Positions 1 through 6,351 of a stretch of 14,561 nucleotides of DNA are shown piece after piece. The notes under the pieces were generated by a model, which saw nothing but the letters and a program-made list of their open reading frames with translations, was not told where the DNA came from and did no database searches. Source of the DNA: an uncultured Brevibacterium sp. (GTDB taxonomy: Bacteria > Actinomycetota > Actinomycetes > Actinomycetales > Brevibacteriaceae); NCBI GenBank assembly GCA_902489185.1, contig CABTZC010000018.1, positions 1 to 14,561 of the forward strand, written 5' to 3'. The position numbers and the translations under genes were made by a program. Positions within the stretch are counted from its first letter, which is position 1. Every line of letters starts with the position of its first letter.

Positions 1-62
1 CAATAGTCGCCCAGTGAACATGTGCCCAGCAAGCCGCGAATCGTCACATCGGCGTCATACAC
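1..62 (-). CDS. Possible 5' end of a divergent gene, cut by the window edge
   Basis: On the minus strand an open frame runs from a GTG at 62 to the window edge, giving about 20 codons (begins VYDADVTIRG). Its third codon positions are more GC-rich than those of the one plus-strand frame open over most of this stretch, which is why it is listed. A gene divergent from a LysR regulator is a common arrangement. There is no Shine-Dalgarno sequence before the GTG. A TACCTT box lies 4 nt upstream, closer than a normal leaderless start. I do not recognise the product. It may equally be non-coding intergenic DNA. Confidence 0.2.
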   Translation of the reverse strand, partial: MYDADVTIRGLLGTCSLGDY

Positions 63-105
63 GCGGAAGGTATTGACTAGGTCACAGTTCGAGCCCCTAT
101 GTCGA

Positions 106-118
106 TAAACTTTGGGCA
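106..118 (+). promoter_or_regulatory. Putative -10 box and leaderless start of the LysR gene
   Basis: TAAACT (106-111, TANNNT type) lies 6 nt before ATG 118, so transcription would begin at or next to the A of the ATG. No Shine-Dalgarno sequence precedes either this ATG or the in-frame TTG at 112, and an in-frame TAA at 106-108 excludes starts further upstream. This favours ATG 118. There is no convincing -35 at 16-18 nt spacing; a TTGACT at 73-78 is too far away. Confidence 0.5.
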
Positions 119-1002
119 TGATCAGCGCTCGCAGTCGAATTGCTCCGGACGACCTTCTCACCTTGTTGACTGTGGCCCGCTTGGGTAAGTACACGGCTGC
201 TGCTCAAGTGTTGGGCGTGAATCACACCACCGTGTCTAGGCGCATTGCGGCGCTGGAAAAGTCGGTTGGTGAGCCTGTGCTGGCAAGTTCGCCAGATGGG
301 TGGGAAGTCACGCAGGCGGGGGAGCAGTTGATTTCCGCCGCCGAGGCCGTTGAGACCGCCCTCGAAGAGGCCGGCAAAGTGCGTGGAATGTCGGGGGTGA
401 GCGGTGTTGTACGGATCGCTGCTCCGGAAGGATTCGTGGATTATGGGGGCTTTGATCGAATCATAGCCCTGCAGAAGGCGTATCCGGACGTGCAGATCGA
501 CTTGGTGACGGCCACGCAACGAGCCAGTAAGTACAGATCGGGTGTTGATATTGAGATTGTGGTGGGAGAACCGTCTGCGCCTCACTCGCAGTTGCAACGG
601 ATGGGCAATTATTCGTTGGGGCTATACGTCTCCCAGGAATATGCGCGTGATCGCGGAGTCCCTGAAACGATCGAGGACTTAAGCCAGCACCGGTTTGTGT
701 TTTATCCGGAGCACTCCTTGGGTGTTGAGGGGCTCGAAGGTGCACCGGCGGAATTTCCACGACCGGCCGGGTTCTTCCGGTCGAATTCGGTGCGGCTGCA
801 CGTGGCCGCCACCCGAGCTGGAATCGGTGTGGGTCTGCTTCCGGACTTCGCATCTCAGGGTTTGGTGCGGGTCGTTCCCGAGTTTTCCGCGCCCATGGAA
901 TATTGGGCGGTCGTGCGGAATGAATCGGCGCGGCGACAGGTGGTCGTCGAGGTGGTTCGTGCACTTGCGCACACACGTAGTGCGCAAGTTCCGCCGTCCT
1001 GA
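118..1002 (+). CDS. LysR-family transcriptional regulator
   Basis: A cytoplasmic DNA-binding regulator of 294 residues, the normal LysR length. The N-terminal winged helix-turn-helix lies at about residues 8-60, with the recognition-helix signature NHTTVSRRIAALE near residues 35-47. The rest (about 85-290) resembles the periplasmic-binding-like effector domain, including GIGVGLLPDF near its C-terminal part. The effector is unknown. A 3-hydroxyisobutyrate dehydrogenase gene follows 70 nt downstream on the same strand, so control of that gene is a reasonable but unproven inference; LysR regulators also often control a divergent gene, which may start at the window's left edge. ATG 118 was chosen over TTG 112 because of the -10 box spacing. 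A 10-bp hairpin sits in the last codons. Confidence 0.9.
   Translation: MISARSRIAPDDLLTLLTVARLGKYTAAAQVLGVNHTTVSRRIAALEKSVGEPVLASSPDGWEVTQAGEQLISAAEAVETALEEAGKVRGMSGVSGVVRIAAPEGFVDYGGFDRIIALQKAYPDVQIDLVTATQRASKYRSGVDIEIVVGEPSAPHSQLQRMGNYSLGLYVSQEYARDRGVPETIEDLSQHRFVFYPEHSLGVEGLEGAPAEFPRPAGFFRSNSVRLHVAATRAGIGVGLLPDFASQGLVRVVPEFSAPMEYWAVVRNESARRQVVVEVVRALAHTRSAQVPPS
963..989. repeat. Perfect 10-bp inverted repeat in the end of the LysR gene
   Basis: The arms are ACTTGCGCAC (963-972) and GTGCGCAAGT (980-989), separated by a 7-nt loop. It lies inside the last codons of the regulator, 11 nt before the stop codon and about 85 nt before mmsB. No T-run follows, so it is not a classical intrinsic terminator. 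It could be an attenuating hairpin or a protein-binding dyad; each arm contains the 6-bp palindrome TGCGCA. Confidence 0.5.
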
Positions 1003-1060
1003 TGAGGCTCAAGGTGTGACCTACGGCATAAGGTAGTCGTCAAAAGAAGAAAGTCCCTGC

Positions 1061-1067
1061 AAGGAGG
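1061..1067 (+). promoter_or_regulatory. Strong Shine-Dalgarno site of mmsB
   Basis: AAGGAGG lies 5 nt before ATG 1073, a near-perfect ribosome binding site that fixes the mmsB start. It contrasts with the genes in this window that appear to be leaderless. No convincing promoter was found in the 70-nt gap after the LysR gene. Confidence 0.85.
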
Positions 1068-1072
1068 CAAAC

Positions 1073-1981
1073 ATGGCAGTAATCGGATGGATCGGTCTGG
1101 GTCGCATGGGTAGCCCCATGACAAAGAACTTGATCGCTGCAGGTCACACGGTCAACGGATTTGACGTTGTTCCAGCAGCGGTTGAGGCGGCGGCCGGTCA
1201 CGGTGTTGTGGCTAAGAGCTCAATCGCGGAAGCTGTTGAGGGTGCGGACATTGTTTTTTCGATGTTGCCCAAGGGTGAGCACGCCAAGACCGTGTACCTG
1301 GGTGAGGGTGGAGTTTTTGAAAGCGCTTCCACTTCGACGTTGCTCGTTGACTCGTCCACGATCGACTTCGACACTGCGACCGAACTGCACCAAGCCGCAC
1401 GTGACCGTGGCTTCAAGTTCGTTGATGGCCCGGTTTCCGGTGGGGTGTCTGGTGCCGCAGCAGGAACGTTGACGTTCATGCTCGGTGGTGACGATGCCGA
1501 CGTCGAAAACGCTAAGACGTTCATTGAACCGATGGCTGGAAACATTTTCCACGCAGGCGGTGAAGGCGCTGGTCAGGCAGCCAAGATTGTGAACAACATG
1601 CTTCTTGCAATCAGCCTGCAAGGTGTTGTCGAAGGCGCCGTTCTGGCGCAGCGTTTTGGTCTCAAGCCTGAAGTGTTCTACGACATTGCAAAGGTCTCTT
1701 CTGGTGACTCGTGGCCACTGCGTACCTGGTACCCAGTACCGGGCGTGGTCGACACGGCCGCCGCGAACAACAACTTTGAGGCCGGGTTCTCCACCATGCT
1801 GATGCACAAGGACGTGGGCTTGGCACTCGACGGCGCGAAGACCCAGGGCGTCACCCTGTCAGCCGCTGAACTGGTCTACAGCCGCCTGCAGCAGCTCATC
1901 GACGACGGACGTGGCGACCTCGACTGCTCCGCCATCATCGGGCTAGTCGACGAAAACGCCAAGGGTCTGCCTCAGGACTAA
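1073..1981 (+). CDS. mmsB: 3-hydroxyisobutyrate dehydrogenase
   Basis: An NAD(P)-dependent cytoplasmic oxidoreductase of 302 residues. It probably oxidises 3-hydroxyisobutyrate to methylmalonate semialdehyde in valine degradation. The N-terminal Rossmann fold carries GLGRMG (residues 8-13), followed by the beta-hydroxyacid dehydrogenase substrate motif DGPVSGG (118-124) and the catalytic-lysine motif around K171 and N175 (GQAAKIVNN). The C-terminal stretch YPVPGV, then NN, FEAGF and MHKD resembles 3-hydroxyisobutyrate dehydrogenases more than tartronate semialdehyde reductases (GarR/GlxR), which are the main alternative. The start is set by AAGGAGG. It lies downstream of a LysR gene and ends in a hairpin shared with the convergent yggS. 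No other valine-degradation gene is visible. Confidence 0.85.
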   Translation: MAVIGWIGLGRMGSPMTKNLIAAGHTVNGFDVVPAAVEAAAGHGVVAKSSIAEAVEGADIVFSMLPKGEHAKTVYLGEGGVFESASTSTLLVDSSTIDFDTATELHQAARDRGFKFVDGPVSGGVSGAAAGTLTFMLGGDDADVENAKTFIEPMAGNIFHAGGEGAGQAAKIVNNMLLAISLQGVVEGAVLAQRFGLKPEVFYDIAKVSSGDSWPLRTWYPVPGVVDTAAANNNFEAGFSTMLMHKDVGLALDGAKTQGVTLSAAELVYSRLQQLIDDGRGDLDCSAIIGLVDENAKGLPQD

Positions 1982-1986
1982 ACCGC

Positions 1987-2010
1987 GTGCGCGGGCTTAG
2001 GCCCGCGCAC
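1987..2010. terminator. Hairpin between convergent mmsB and yggS
   Basis: A perfect 10-bp GC-rich stem: GTGCGCGGGC (1987-1996), loop TTAG, then GCCCGCGCAC (2001-2010). On the plus strand CAAAAA follows rather than a T-run; on the minus strand the stem is followed by GCGGTTTAG. It is therefore not an ideal intrinsic terminator in either direction, but its position between two gene ends suits a bidirectional one. The TAA stop codon of yggS (1999-1997) lies in the tetraloop, and the last yggS codons form one arm. Confidence 0.6.
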
Positions 2011-2713
2011 CAAAAACACTCGAACCAATCCGCACCATGGTGGCGCCTTCGGCAATCGCAAGCTCGAAGTCGTTACTCATACCCATGGACAGTTCGGTCG
2101 CGTGTTCTGGTAGCAACCCGGATTCCAGGTGGGTGTCGCGTAGCTGCCTCAGGTCGGCATACGACGGACGCACCTCGGCCTCGGTAGACCCTGGGAGCCC
2201 AATCGTCATGAGCCCGCGCAACCGAATCCTCTCTAACGGCGCAAGTGCGGTGAGCAACTCGCCCAGCTGTTCCGGCGCCACCCCTGACTTGGTGTCCTCA
2301 CGACTGGTGTTGACCTGCACAAACGCCTCGACCGTCTGATCAAGAAGCTCCAAGCGGTTGTGAATCTTGGTGGCGAGCTTCACCGAATCGATCGACTGAA
2401 TACATGACGCTTGCCCCAGCGTGTGATTGACCTTGTTGCGTTGCAACGGGCCAATGAGGTGCGTTTCGTGCGGGATATCTGCCAGGTCTTCGAATTTCTC
2501 GTTGAGTTCTTGCACCCGGTTCTCACCGATCAACGTGAAACCGTGCTCTAACGCGACCCGAATCTTGCTGGCCGGTTGTGTTTTCGTCGCCAGCAGGACC
2601 TGCACGTGGTCAACGTGTTCGGACGCTTCACTCGCCACGCGCACACGCTCAGCCACGTTGTCTAACCTGACCCGAATCTGCTCAGCCTCGTGGGCACTTA
2701 CTGGCTCACTCAT
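1997..2713 (-). CDS. yggS: YggS-family pyridoxal phosphate homeostasis protein
   Basis: A cytoplasmic PLP-binding protein without known catalysis that buffers and delivers PLP (YggS/PLPBP/PROSC family). It has 238 residues, the usual size. The PLP lysine is probably K44 in LLATKTQP. Other family signatures are GENRVQE, HLIGPLQRNK, IQSIDS, and the C-terminal LSMGMSNDFE followed by MVRIGSSVFG. ATG 2713 is chosen because AAGGAGA ends 4 nt upstream and because its ATGA overlaps the stop of the preceding PLP enzyme; a longer in-frame reading to 2866 would run far into that gene. It is the last gene of a three-gene operon and ends inside a hairpin. In many actinobacteria yggS sits near ftsZ and sepF, so this location is unusual. 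Confidence 0.93.
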   Translation of the reverse strand: MSEPVSAHEAEQIRVRLDNVAERVRVASEASEHVDHVQVLLATKTQPASKIRVALEHGFTLIGENRVQELNEKFEDLADIPHETHLIGPLQRNKVNHTLGQASCIQSIDSVKLATKIHNRLELLDQTVEAFVQVNTSREDTKSGVAPEQLGELLTALAPLERIRLRGLMTIGLPGSTEAEVRPSYADLRQLRDTHLESGLLPEHATELSMGMSNDFELAIAEGATMVRIGSSVFGARA

Positions 2714-3948
2714 GCGGTCTCCTTCCCAACTTGACCGGCCTCGGAACCCACTGGTGCAACGGGAGCGCCAGCGACAGCCGCACCCAACCTCTCCACAATC
2801 TCTTCCAGGATCGGAAGCGGGGTTCCCATGTTGAGCCGGATGAAACCTCGGCCGGCTTTTCCGCACAGCGCCCCGTCAATGATGGACACGCGCGCCCGGT
2901 CGACAAAGAACGACGTCAGGTCATCGCCCAGGTCGTAAGCACTCAGGTCAATCCAGGCGAGGTACGTCCCCTCTGGTGGTTCGTACACGGCCTGTGGCAG
3001 GTGGCGTTCTAAAAGGCCGGGCAGTGCGTCGCGGGTGCGTTCTAAGTACGCCGAGGTGTCCGCCAGCCAATCTCGCGAGTCACGGTAGGCCGCCACGGCT
3101 GCGAGCAACCCGGGGTTGGCCGCCGATTTTCCGGTGAACATGCCGCGGGTGCCCCATGTGGCGGCATCGGCTTCGTTGGAGAAGATGATCTGTGCGCATT
3201 TGAGCCCGGGGGTGTTGAAGCTCTTGGAGTGCGAGGTGACCGTGACGGTGTGGTTCGCGGCCGTGTCGTTCACCGACGCATAGGGCACGTGAGTGTGACC
3301 GGTGAAGGTCAGTGGCGCGTGGATTTCATCGGAGAACACCCGGGCGCCGTGTTTTGCAACGATGCTGGACAGTTCCTCCAGCTCACCACGGGTGTACACG
3401 CGACCAATCGGGTTGTGCGGGTTGCACAGCACCAGCAGACCGCCGGGCCCGCCGTCGGCACCGGCGGTTGAAAGTGCGCGGTCGATCGCTTCGAAGTCCA
3501 TGGTCCACGTGGGCTCTGCAGCCCCGGCCTCATTCCGGAGCATAGGAACTTCGACGATTTCGCGGCCATAAATCTTGGGCATAGACAGGAAAGGCATGTA
3601 AGCCGGGGTGGGCAGTACAAGTTTGGCACCCGGTTCGGTGTAGAAGCTCAACACCGCTTGCATGCCGGTGAGCACGTCTGACACGGGCGAGACCCACTCA
3701 GGGTTAACGTCCCAGCCGTAGGTGTCGTTGTAGAACTGGGCGGTGGCCAGTGCCATGTTGCGCATGAGCGCAGGTGTGGAGTACCCGTACAGGTCGCTGG
3801 CATCCAACTGCTCAAGAGTGGCACGAATCGCCGGCGCTACCCCAAAGTCCATTTCTGCCGTCCACGCGCCAATCGTGCCGGGGTAGGCAGACCACTTGAA
3901 GCTTCCCTTTTCGATGAGGGAGTCAATCGTGATGTCGTCGTAGCTCAT
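2710..3948 (-). CDS. malY: MalY/PatB-family aminotransferase (probable cystathionine beta-lyase)
   Basis: A fold-type I PLP enzyme of 412 residues; the family usually has about 390-400. Members cleave C-S bonds, typically cystathionine to homocysteine, pyruvate and ammonia, or act as cysteine-S-conjugate beta-lyases. Visible motifs: AEMDF near residues 31-35 (the family's DMDF), NPHNP (176-180), DEIHAPL (207-213), and the PLP lysine K242 in SHSKSFN. The last 20 or so residues are Ala/Gly/Val-rich and look like a dispensable tail. The start ATGA overlaps the stop of the upstream FAH gene, and the stop overlaps the yggS start, so all three are probably translated in a coupled way. Exact substrate is uncertain; an aminotransferase role cannot be excluded. 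Confidence 0.88.
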   Translation of the reverse strand: MSYDDITIDSLIEKGSFKWSAYPGTIGAWTAEMDFGVAPAIRATLEQLDASDLYGYSTPALMRNMALATAQFYNDTYGWDVNPEWVSPVSDVLTGMQAVLSFYTEPGAKLVLPTPAYMPFLSMPKIYGREIVEVPMLRNEAGAAEPTWTMDFEAIDRALSTAGADGGPGGLLVLCNPHNPIGRVYTRGELEELSSIVAKHGARVFSDEIHAPLTFTGHTHVPYASVNDTAANHTVTVTSHSKSFNTPGLKCAQIIFSNEADAATWGTRGMFTGKSAANPGLLAAVAAYRDSRDWLADTSAYLERTRDALPGLLERHLPQAVYEPPEGTYLAWIDLSAYDLGDDLTSFFVDRARVSIIDGALCGKAGRGFIRLNMGTPLPILEEIVERLGAAVAGAPVAPVGSEAGQVGKETA

Positions 3949-4790
3949 GGGGCCATTATGCCAATCTGTGTGCGCTGTGTACCTAGTCCTTCGATCGCGA
4001 CCTCGACGACATCGCCACTTTCCAGATAGGGGTACTGGCCGGACATGGCGACACCCTGCGGCGTTCCGGTCGCGATCACGTACCCGGGTTCCAGCCGCAT
4101 GTACTGTGACAGGTCATACACCAGGTGAAACACGTCAAAAACCATGTCAGATGTGGACGAATCCTGGCGTGGCTCCCCGTTCACATGACTGGTCAGACGC
4201 GCGTTCGTAGGGTCGAATGCGTCAGCGCTCACGGCGACGGGCCCCAGGGGTAGGGCCCCAGGGAAGCACTTGCCCTTGGACCACTGGCCGCCGGATTCCT
4301 GGGTTTGAAACACCCGTTCGGACAGGTCATTGGCAACCGTGTACGCGGCAATGTGATCCCGCGCTTGTTCGGGGGAGTCAAGGTTGTGGGCGGCGCGGCC
4401 AATGATCACGGCAAGTTCAACTTCCCAGTCCAGTTGAGAAAATCGCCGAGGTGGTTCCAGCTCGTCGTGCGGCCCCGCTACCGTGTTGGAGGTTTTGAGG
4501 AAGACCACGGGGTGGGTTGGTGTGGGGAGGTTCGCCTCGGCAGCGTGGGCGGCGTAGTTGGTGCCAATGCAGATGACCGCTCCGGGCTGGGCCACGGGGG
4601 CTCCGATCCGCTGACCGTCAATGCTGATCTCTTTACAGTCCTTGACCTGGGCCGTGGTCAGGGCGTTGGTGCCACGTGACCAGAACTCGGCGTTGAAGTC
4701 GCTGGTGAGAGGTCGCACATCGTGGTGGCGGCCATTGAGCCTCACTACGGGGATTTCCTGGCCACGCGGGCCAACACGCATGAATTCCAT
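3945..4790 (-). CDS. Fumarylacetoacetate hydrolase (FAH) family protein
   Basis: A 281-residue soluble enzyme of the FAH superfamily, metal-dependent hydrolases, lyases or decarboxylases acting on acylpyruvates and related ring-cleavage or sugar-acid products. The fold signatures are GTNYAAHAAE (76-85), FLKTSNTVAGP (97-107), DWEVELA (121-127, with E123 and E125 as likely metal ligands), NDLSER with D155 or its neighbour as third ligand (about 154-159), KGKCFPG (172-178) and TGTPQGV (241-247). ATG 4790 is supported by AAGGAG 5 nt upstream; an in-frame TTG/GTG extension towards 4865 has no such support. It heads the operon with malY and yggS. Substrate cannot be read from the sequence; nothing beside it indicates an aromatic pathway. 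Confidence 0.85.
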   Translation of the reverse strand: MEFMRVGPRGQEIPVVRLNGRHHDVRPLTSDFNAEFWSRGTNALTTAQVKDCKEISIDGQRIGAPVAQPGAVICIGTNYAAHAAEANLPTPTHPVVFLKTSNTVAGPHDELEPPRRFSQLDWEVELAVIIGRAAHNLDSPEQARDHIAAYTVANDLSERVFQTQESGGQWSKGKCFPGALPLGPVAVSADAFDPTNARLTSHVNGEPRQDSSTSDMVFDVFHLVYDLSQYMRLEPGYVIATGTPQGVAMSGQYPYLESGDVVEVAIEGLGTQRTQIGIMAP

Positions 4791-4866
4791 GAGTTCTCCT
4801 TTACGAGTACGGGTGGGGTAGTGGCAAACACAGGCGGGCTGGGCGCGCCAATCGCGGGCGGGCAAG

Positions 4867-4886
4867 GCGGGCGGTTATCCGCCCGC
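4867..4886 (-). terminator. Hairpin at the end of moaA-moaD, stop codon in the loop
   Basis: On the minus strand GCGGGCGG (4886-4879) pairs perfectly with CCGCCCGC (4874-4867) around the loop ATAA, which contains the moaD stop codon TAA. A second copy of the 3' arm at 4861-4854 allows an alternative stem with a larger loop. No T-run follows (CTTGCCCG), so the efficiency of termination is uncertain. The stem includes the codons for the functional C-terminal Gly-Gly of MoaD. Confidence 0.5.
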
Positions 4887-5168
4887 AAACGGGGGTAGAA
4901 CATCGACGCGGTTCCCAGGCATCACGGTGCCGTCGGTCAATGCGACACCGTCAACCAGGAACGAACATTGCGGCAGAACTCGTGACAGTGGCGGTTCGCC
5001 GACGGGCACCTCGGGATGAAGGGAGATGAGCAGTGCAATGAACTGTTCACGGGTTGCGCCGGCGCTCAACTGACCATCTAGAACAACTTCCTCCTGTTCG
5101 ACGCCGGTTGCGGCCCGGGCGGCGGCAAAGTAGCGAACAGACACCTGATTCTGGGCACCTTCATTCAT
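4875..5168 (-). CDS. moaD: MoaD, sulfur-carrier small subunit of molybdopterin synthase
   Basis: A 97-residue ubiquitin-like sulfur carrier. Its C-terminal glycine is adenylylated by a MoeB/MoeZ-type E1 and converted to a thiocarboxylate, which donates sulfur to cPMP within the MoaE complex. The sequence ends in PPFAGG, the essential diglycine tail, and shows VRYFAAARAATG near the N terminus and VDVLPPFAGG at the end, as in MoaD. ATG 5168 was preferred to the upstream in-frame TTG 5180 because GGAGG lies 5 nt before it; the TTG start would overlap moaA and lacks a ribosome site. It begins 1 nt after the moaA stop. ThiS is excluded by context and by the MoaD-like N terminus. Confidence 0.93.
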   Translation of the reverse strand: MNEGAQNQVSVRYFAAARAATGVEQEEVVLDGQLSAGATREQFIALLISLHPEVPVGEPPLSRVLPQCSFLVDGVALTDGTVMPGNRVDVLPPFAGG

Positions 5169-5169
5169 G

Positions 5170-6312
5170 TCATCCTCCAATCGCGCTCATGGACCTGTTG
5201 GGCTGCTCATATGCGTCCGAATCTAGTCCAGCCTCACCCATGCCGTGAGCCTTGGGTTTGAGCCACATGGCTTGCCGCCACGCTTGCGCAATCTGATCGT
5301 CGCTCGCCCCGGAGCGCAGCAGTGCGGCCAGGTCGAACTCCTCGTGGGAAAACAGGCAAGACCGGATCTTTCCTTCCGCAGTGATCCGCGTGCGCGTGCA
5401 CGCTGAGCAGAACGGGCGCGTGACTGACGCGATGATCCCCACCTGCCCGGCAACTCCGCGGGCGTCCACCAGGTCAAAAAGTTCCGCAGGTGCGCTTCCG
5501 CGCCCCGCCCGAGGTCGCAGCTCCCACCGCTGTTGTAGCTGGGTGGCGATGTCGTGGGCGGTGACCATGTTCTGGCGGGTCCAGCCGTGGTCGGCATCGA
5601 GCGGCATCTGTTCAATGAACCGCACAGTGATTCCGTGGTCGATTCCAAACTGGGCAAGGTCTACGGCCTGGTGGTCGTTGACGCCTCGCATGAGCACGCT
5701 GTTGATTTTCACCCCAAACGGAACGCTATCCCTGGCGGTCTGGTCACGCAGGCGCAGGGCCGCGTTGAGCCCGTCCATGACTTCGGAGAACTGAGTGCGC
5801 CGCGACAGTTGAGCGAACGTTGCGGGGTCCACGGTGTCCAGCGAAACGTTAATGCGATTCAGACCGGCTTGGTGAAGCGCGGGCAGGTGCTTCTCAAGAC
5901 CAATCGCGTTGGTAGTCATAGCGATCGGCAGGTCAGGGTGGTTGCCACGAATACTCGCAACGATGTGCGCCAGATCTTGACGCAACAGCGGCTCTCCGCC
6001 GGTGAGCCGAAGTTCACTCACCCCCAGAACGTCTACAGCGACGCGGACAATCCGAACCACCTCGGCGGCGGTGAGGACAGCGTCCTTGGGCAGGAACGTC
6101 ATCCCGGACGCAGGCATACAGTACGTGCACCGCAGATTGCACAGATCCGTGAGCGAAACGCGCAGGTCAGTGCCTGTGCGCCCGAATGTGTCGGCCAGTG
6201 GGCCCGAGGTGGGGGCGTCGTGCGCCCGTCGCTCCAAGGTGTCCCGGGTGTGCGAGGCGCGGTCGGCGACACTTTCTGTGCGGATCGACGGCATTCCCAG
6301 TGACACGTTCAT
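5170..6312 (-). CDS. moaA: GTP 3',8-cyclase MoaA (radical SAM)
   Basis: Radical SAM enzyme that converts GTP to 3',8-cyclo-GTP, the first step of Moco biosynthesis. It has 380 residues against 329 in E. coli, mostly because of a roughly 45-residue N-terminal extension before DTFGR. The SAM cluster is C58-x3-C62-x2-C65 (CNLRCTYC), LTGGEPLLR follows, and the second [4Fe-4S] cluster uses C302, C305 and C319 with the TRTR motif between them. The protein ends in the catalytic Gly-Gly (379-380). ATG 6312 is supported by a -10 box 6 nt upstream, suggesting a leaderless message; there is no Shine-Dalgarno sequence. Its final GGA-GGA codons form the ribosome binding site of moaD. Divergent from mog-moaE. 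Confidence 0.97.
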   Translation of the reverse strand: MNVSLGMPSIRTESVADRASHTRDTLERRAHDAPTSGPLADTFGRTGTDLRVSLTDLCNLRCTYCMPASGMTFLPKDAVLTAAEVVRIVRVAVDVLGVSELRLTGGEPLLRQDLAHIVASIRGNHPDLPIAMTTNAIGLEKHLPALHQAGLNRINVSLDTVDPATFAQLSRRTQFSEVMDGLNAALRLRDQTARDSVPFGVKINSVLMRGVNDHQAVDLAQFGIDHGITVRFIEQMPLDADHGWTRQNMVTAHDIATQLQQRWELRPRAGRGSAPAELFDLVDARGVAGQVGIIASVTRPFCSACTRTRITAEGKIRSCLFSHEEFDLAALLRSGASDDQIAQAWRQAMWLKPKAHGMGEAGLDSDAYEQPNRSMSAIGG

Positions 6313-6351
6313 CTCACTAGGGTATCTGCGAGCGCAGGTAGTGTTAAGCGC
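6313..6351. promoter_or_regulatory. Overlapping divergent promoters of moaA and mog-moaE with central dyad
   Basis: Minus strand (moaA): TTAACA as -35 (6347-6342), 17-nt spacer, TACCCT as -10 (6324-6319), then 6 nt to ATG 6312. Plus strand (mog-moaE): TAGTGT as -10 (6339-6344), then 7 nt to ATG 6352; its -35 is poor. The moaA -35 overlaps the plus-strand -10, so the two promoters should compete for polymerase. A 12-bp dyad CTGCGAGCGCAG (6326-6337) fills the space between the -10 boxes and is centred exactly on their midpoint, a natural operator position. Confidence 0.6.

Noticed and set aside
73..78. TTGACT as -35 of the LysR gene
   Set aside because: The distance to the TAAACT box is 27 nt, well outside 16-19 nt. 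No better -10 fits it.
4791..4865. N-terminal extension of the FAH protein to 4865
   Set aside because: AAGGAG is 5 nt before ATG 4790, and the extra residues do not resemble the family.
5554..6303. 249-codon plus-strand frame opposite moaA
   Set aside because: Antisense to moaA, low-complexity composition, no recognisable motif.
6313..6351. Moco riboswitch upstream of moaA
   Set aside because: The 39-nt gap is far too short for this RNA, and the promoters appear leaderless.
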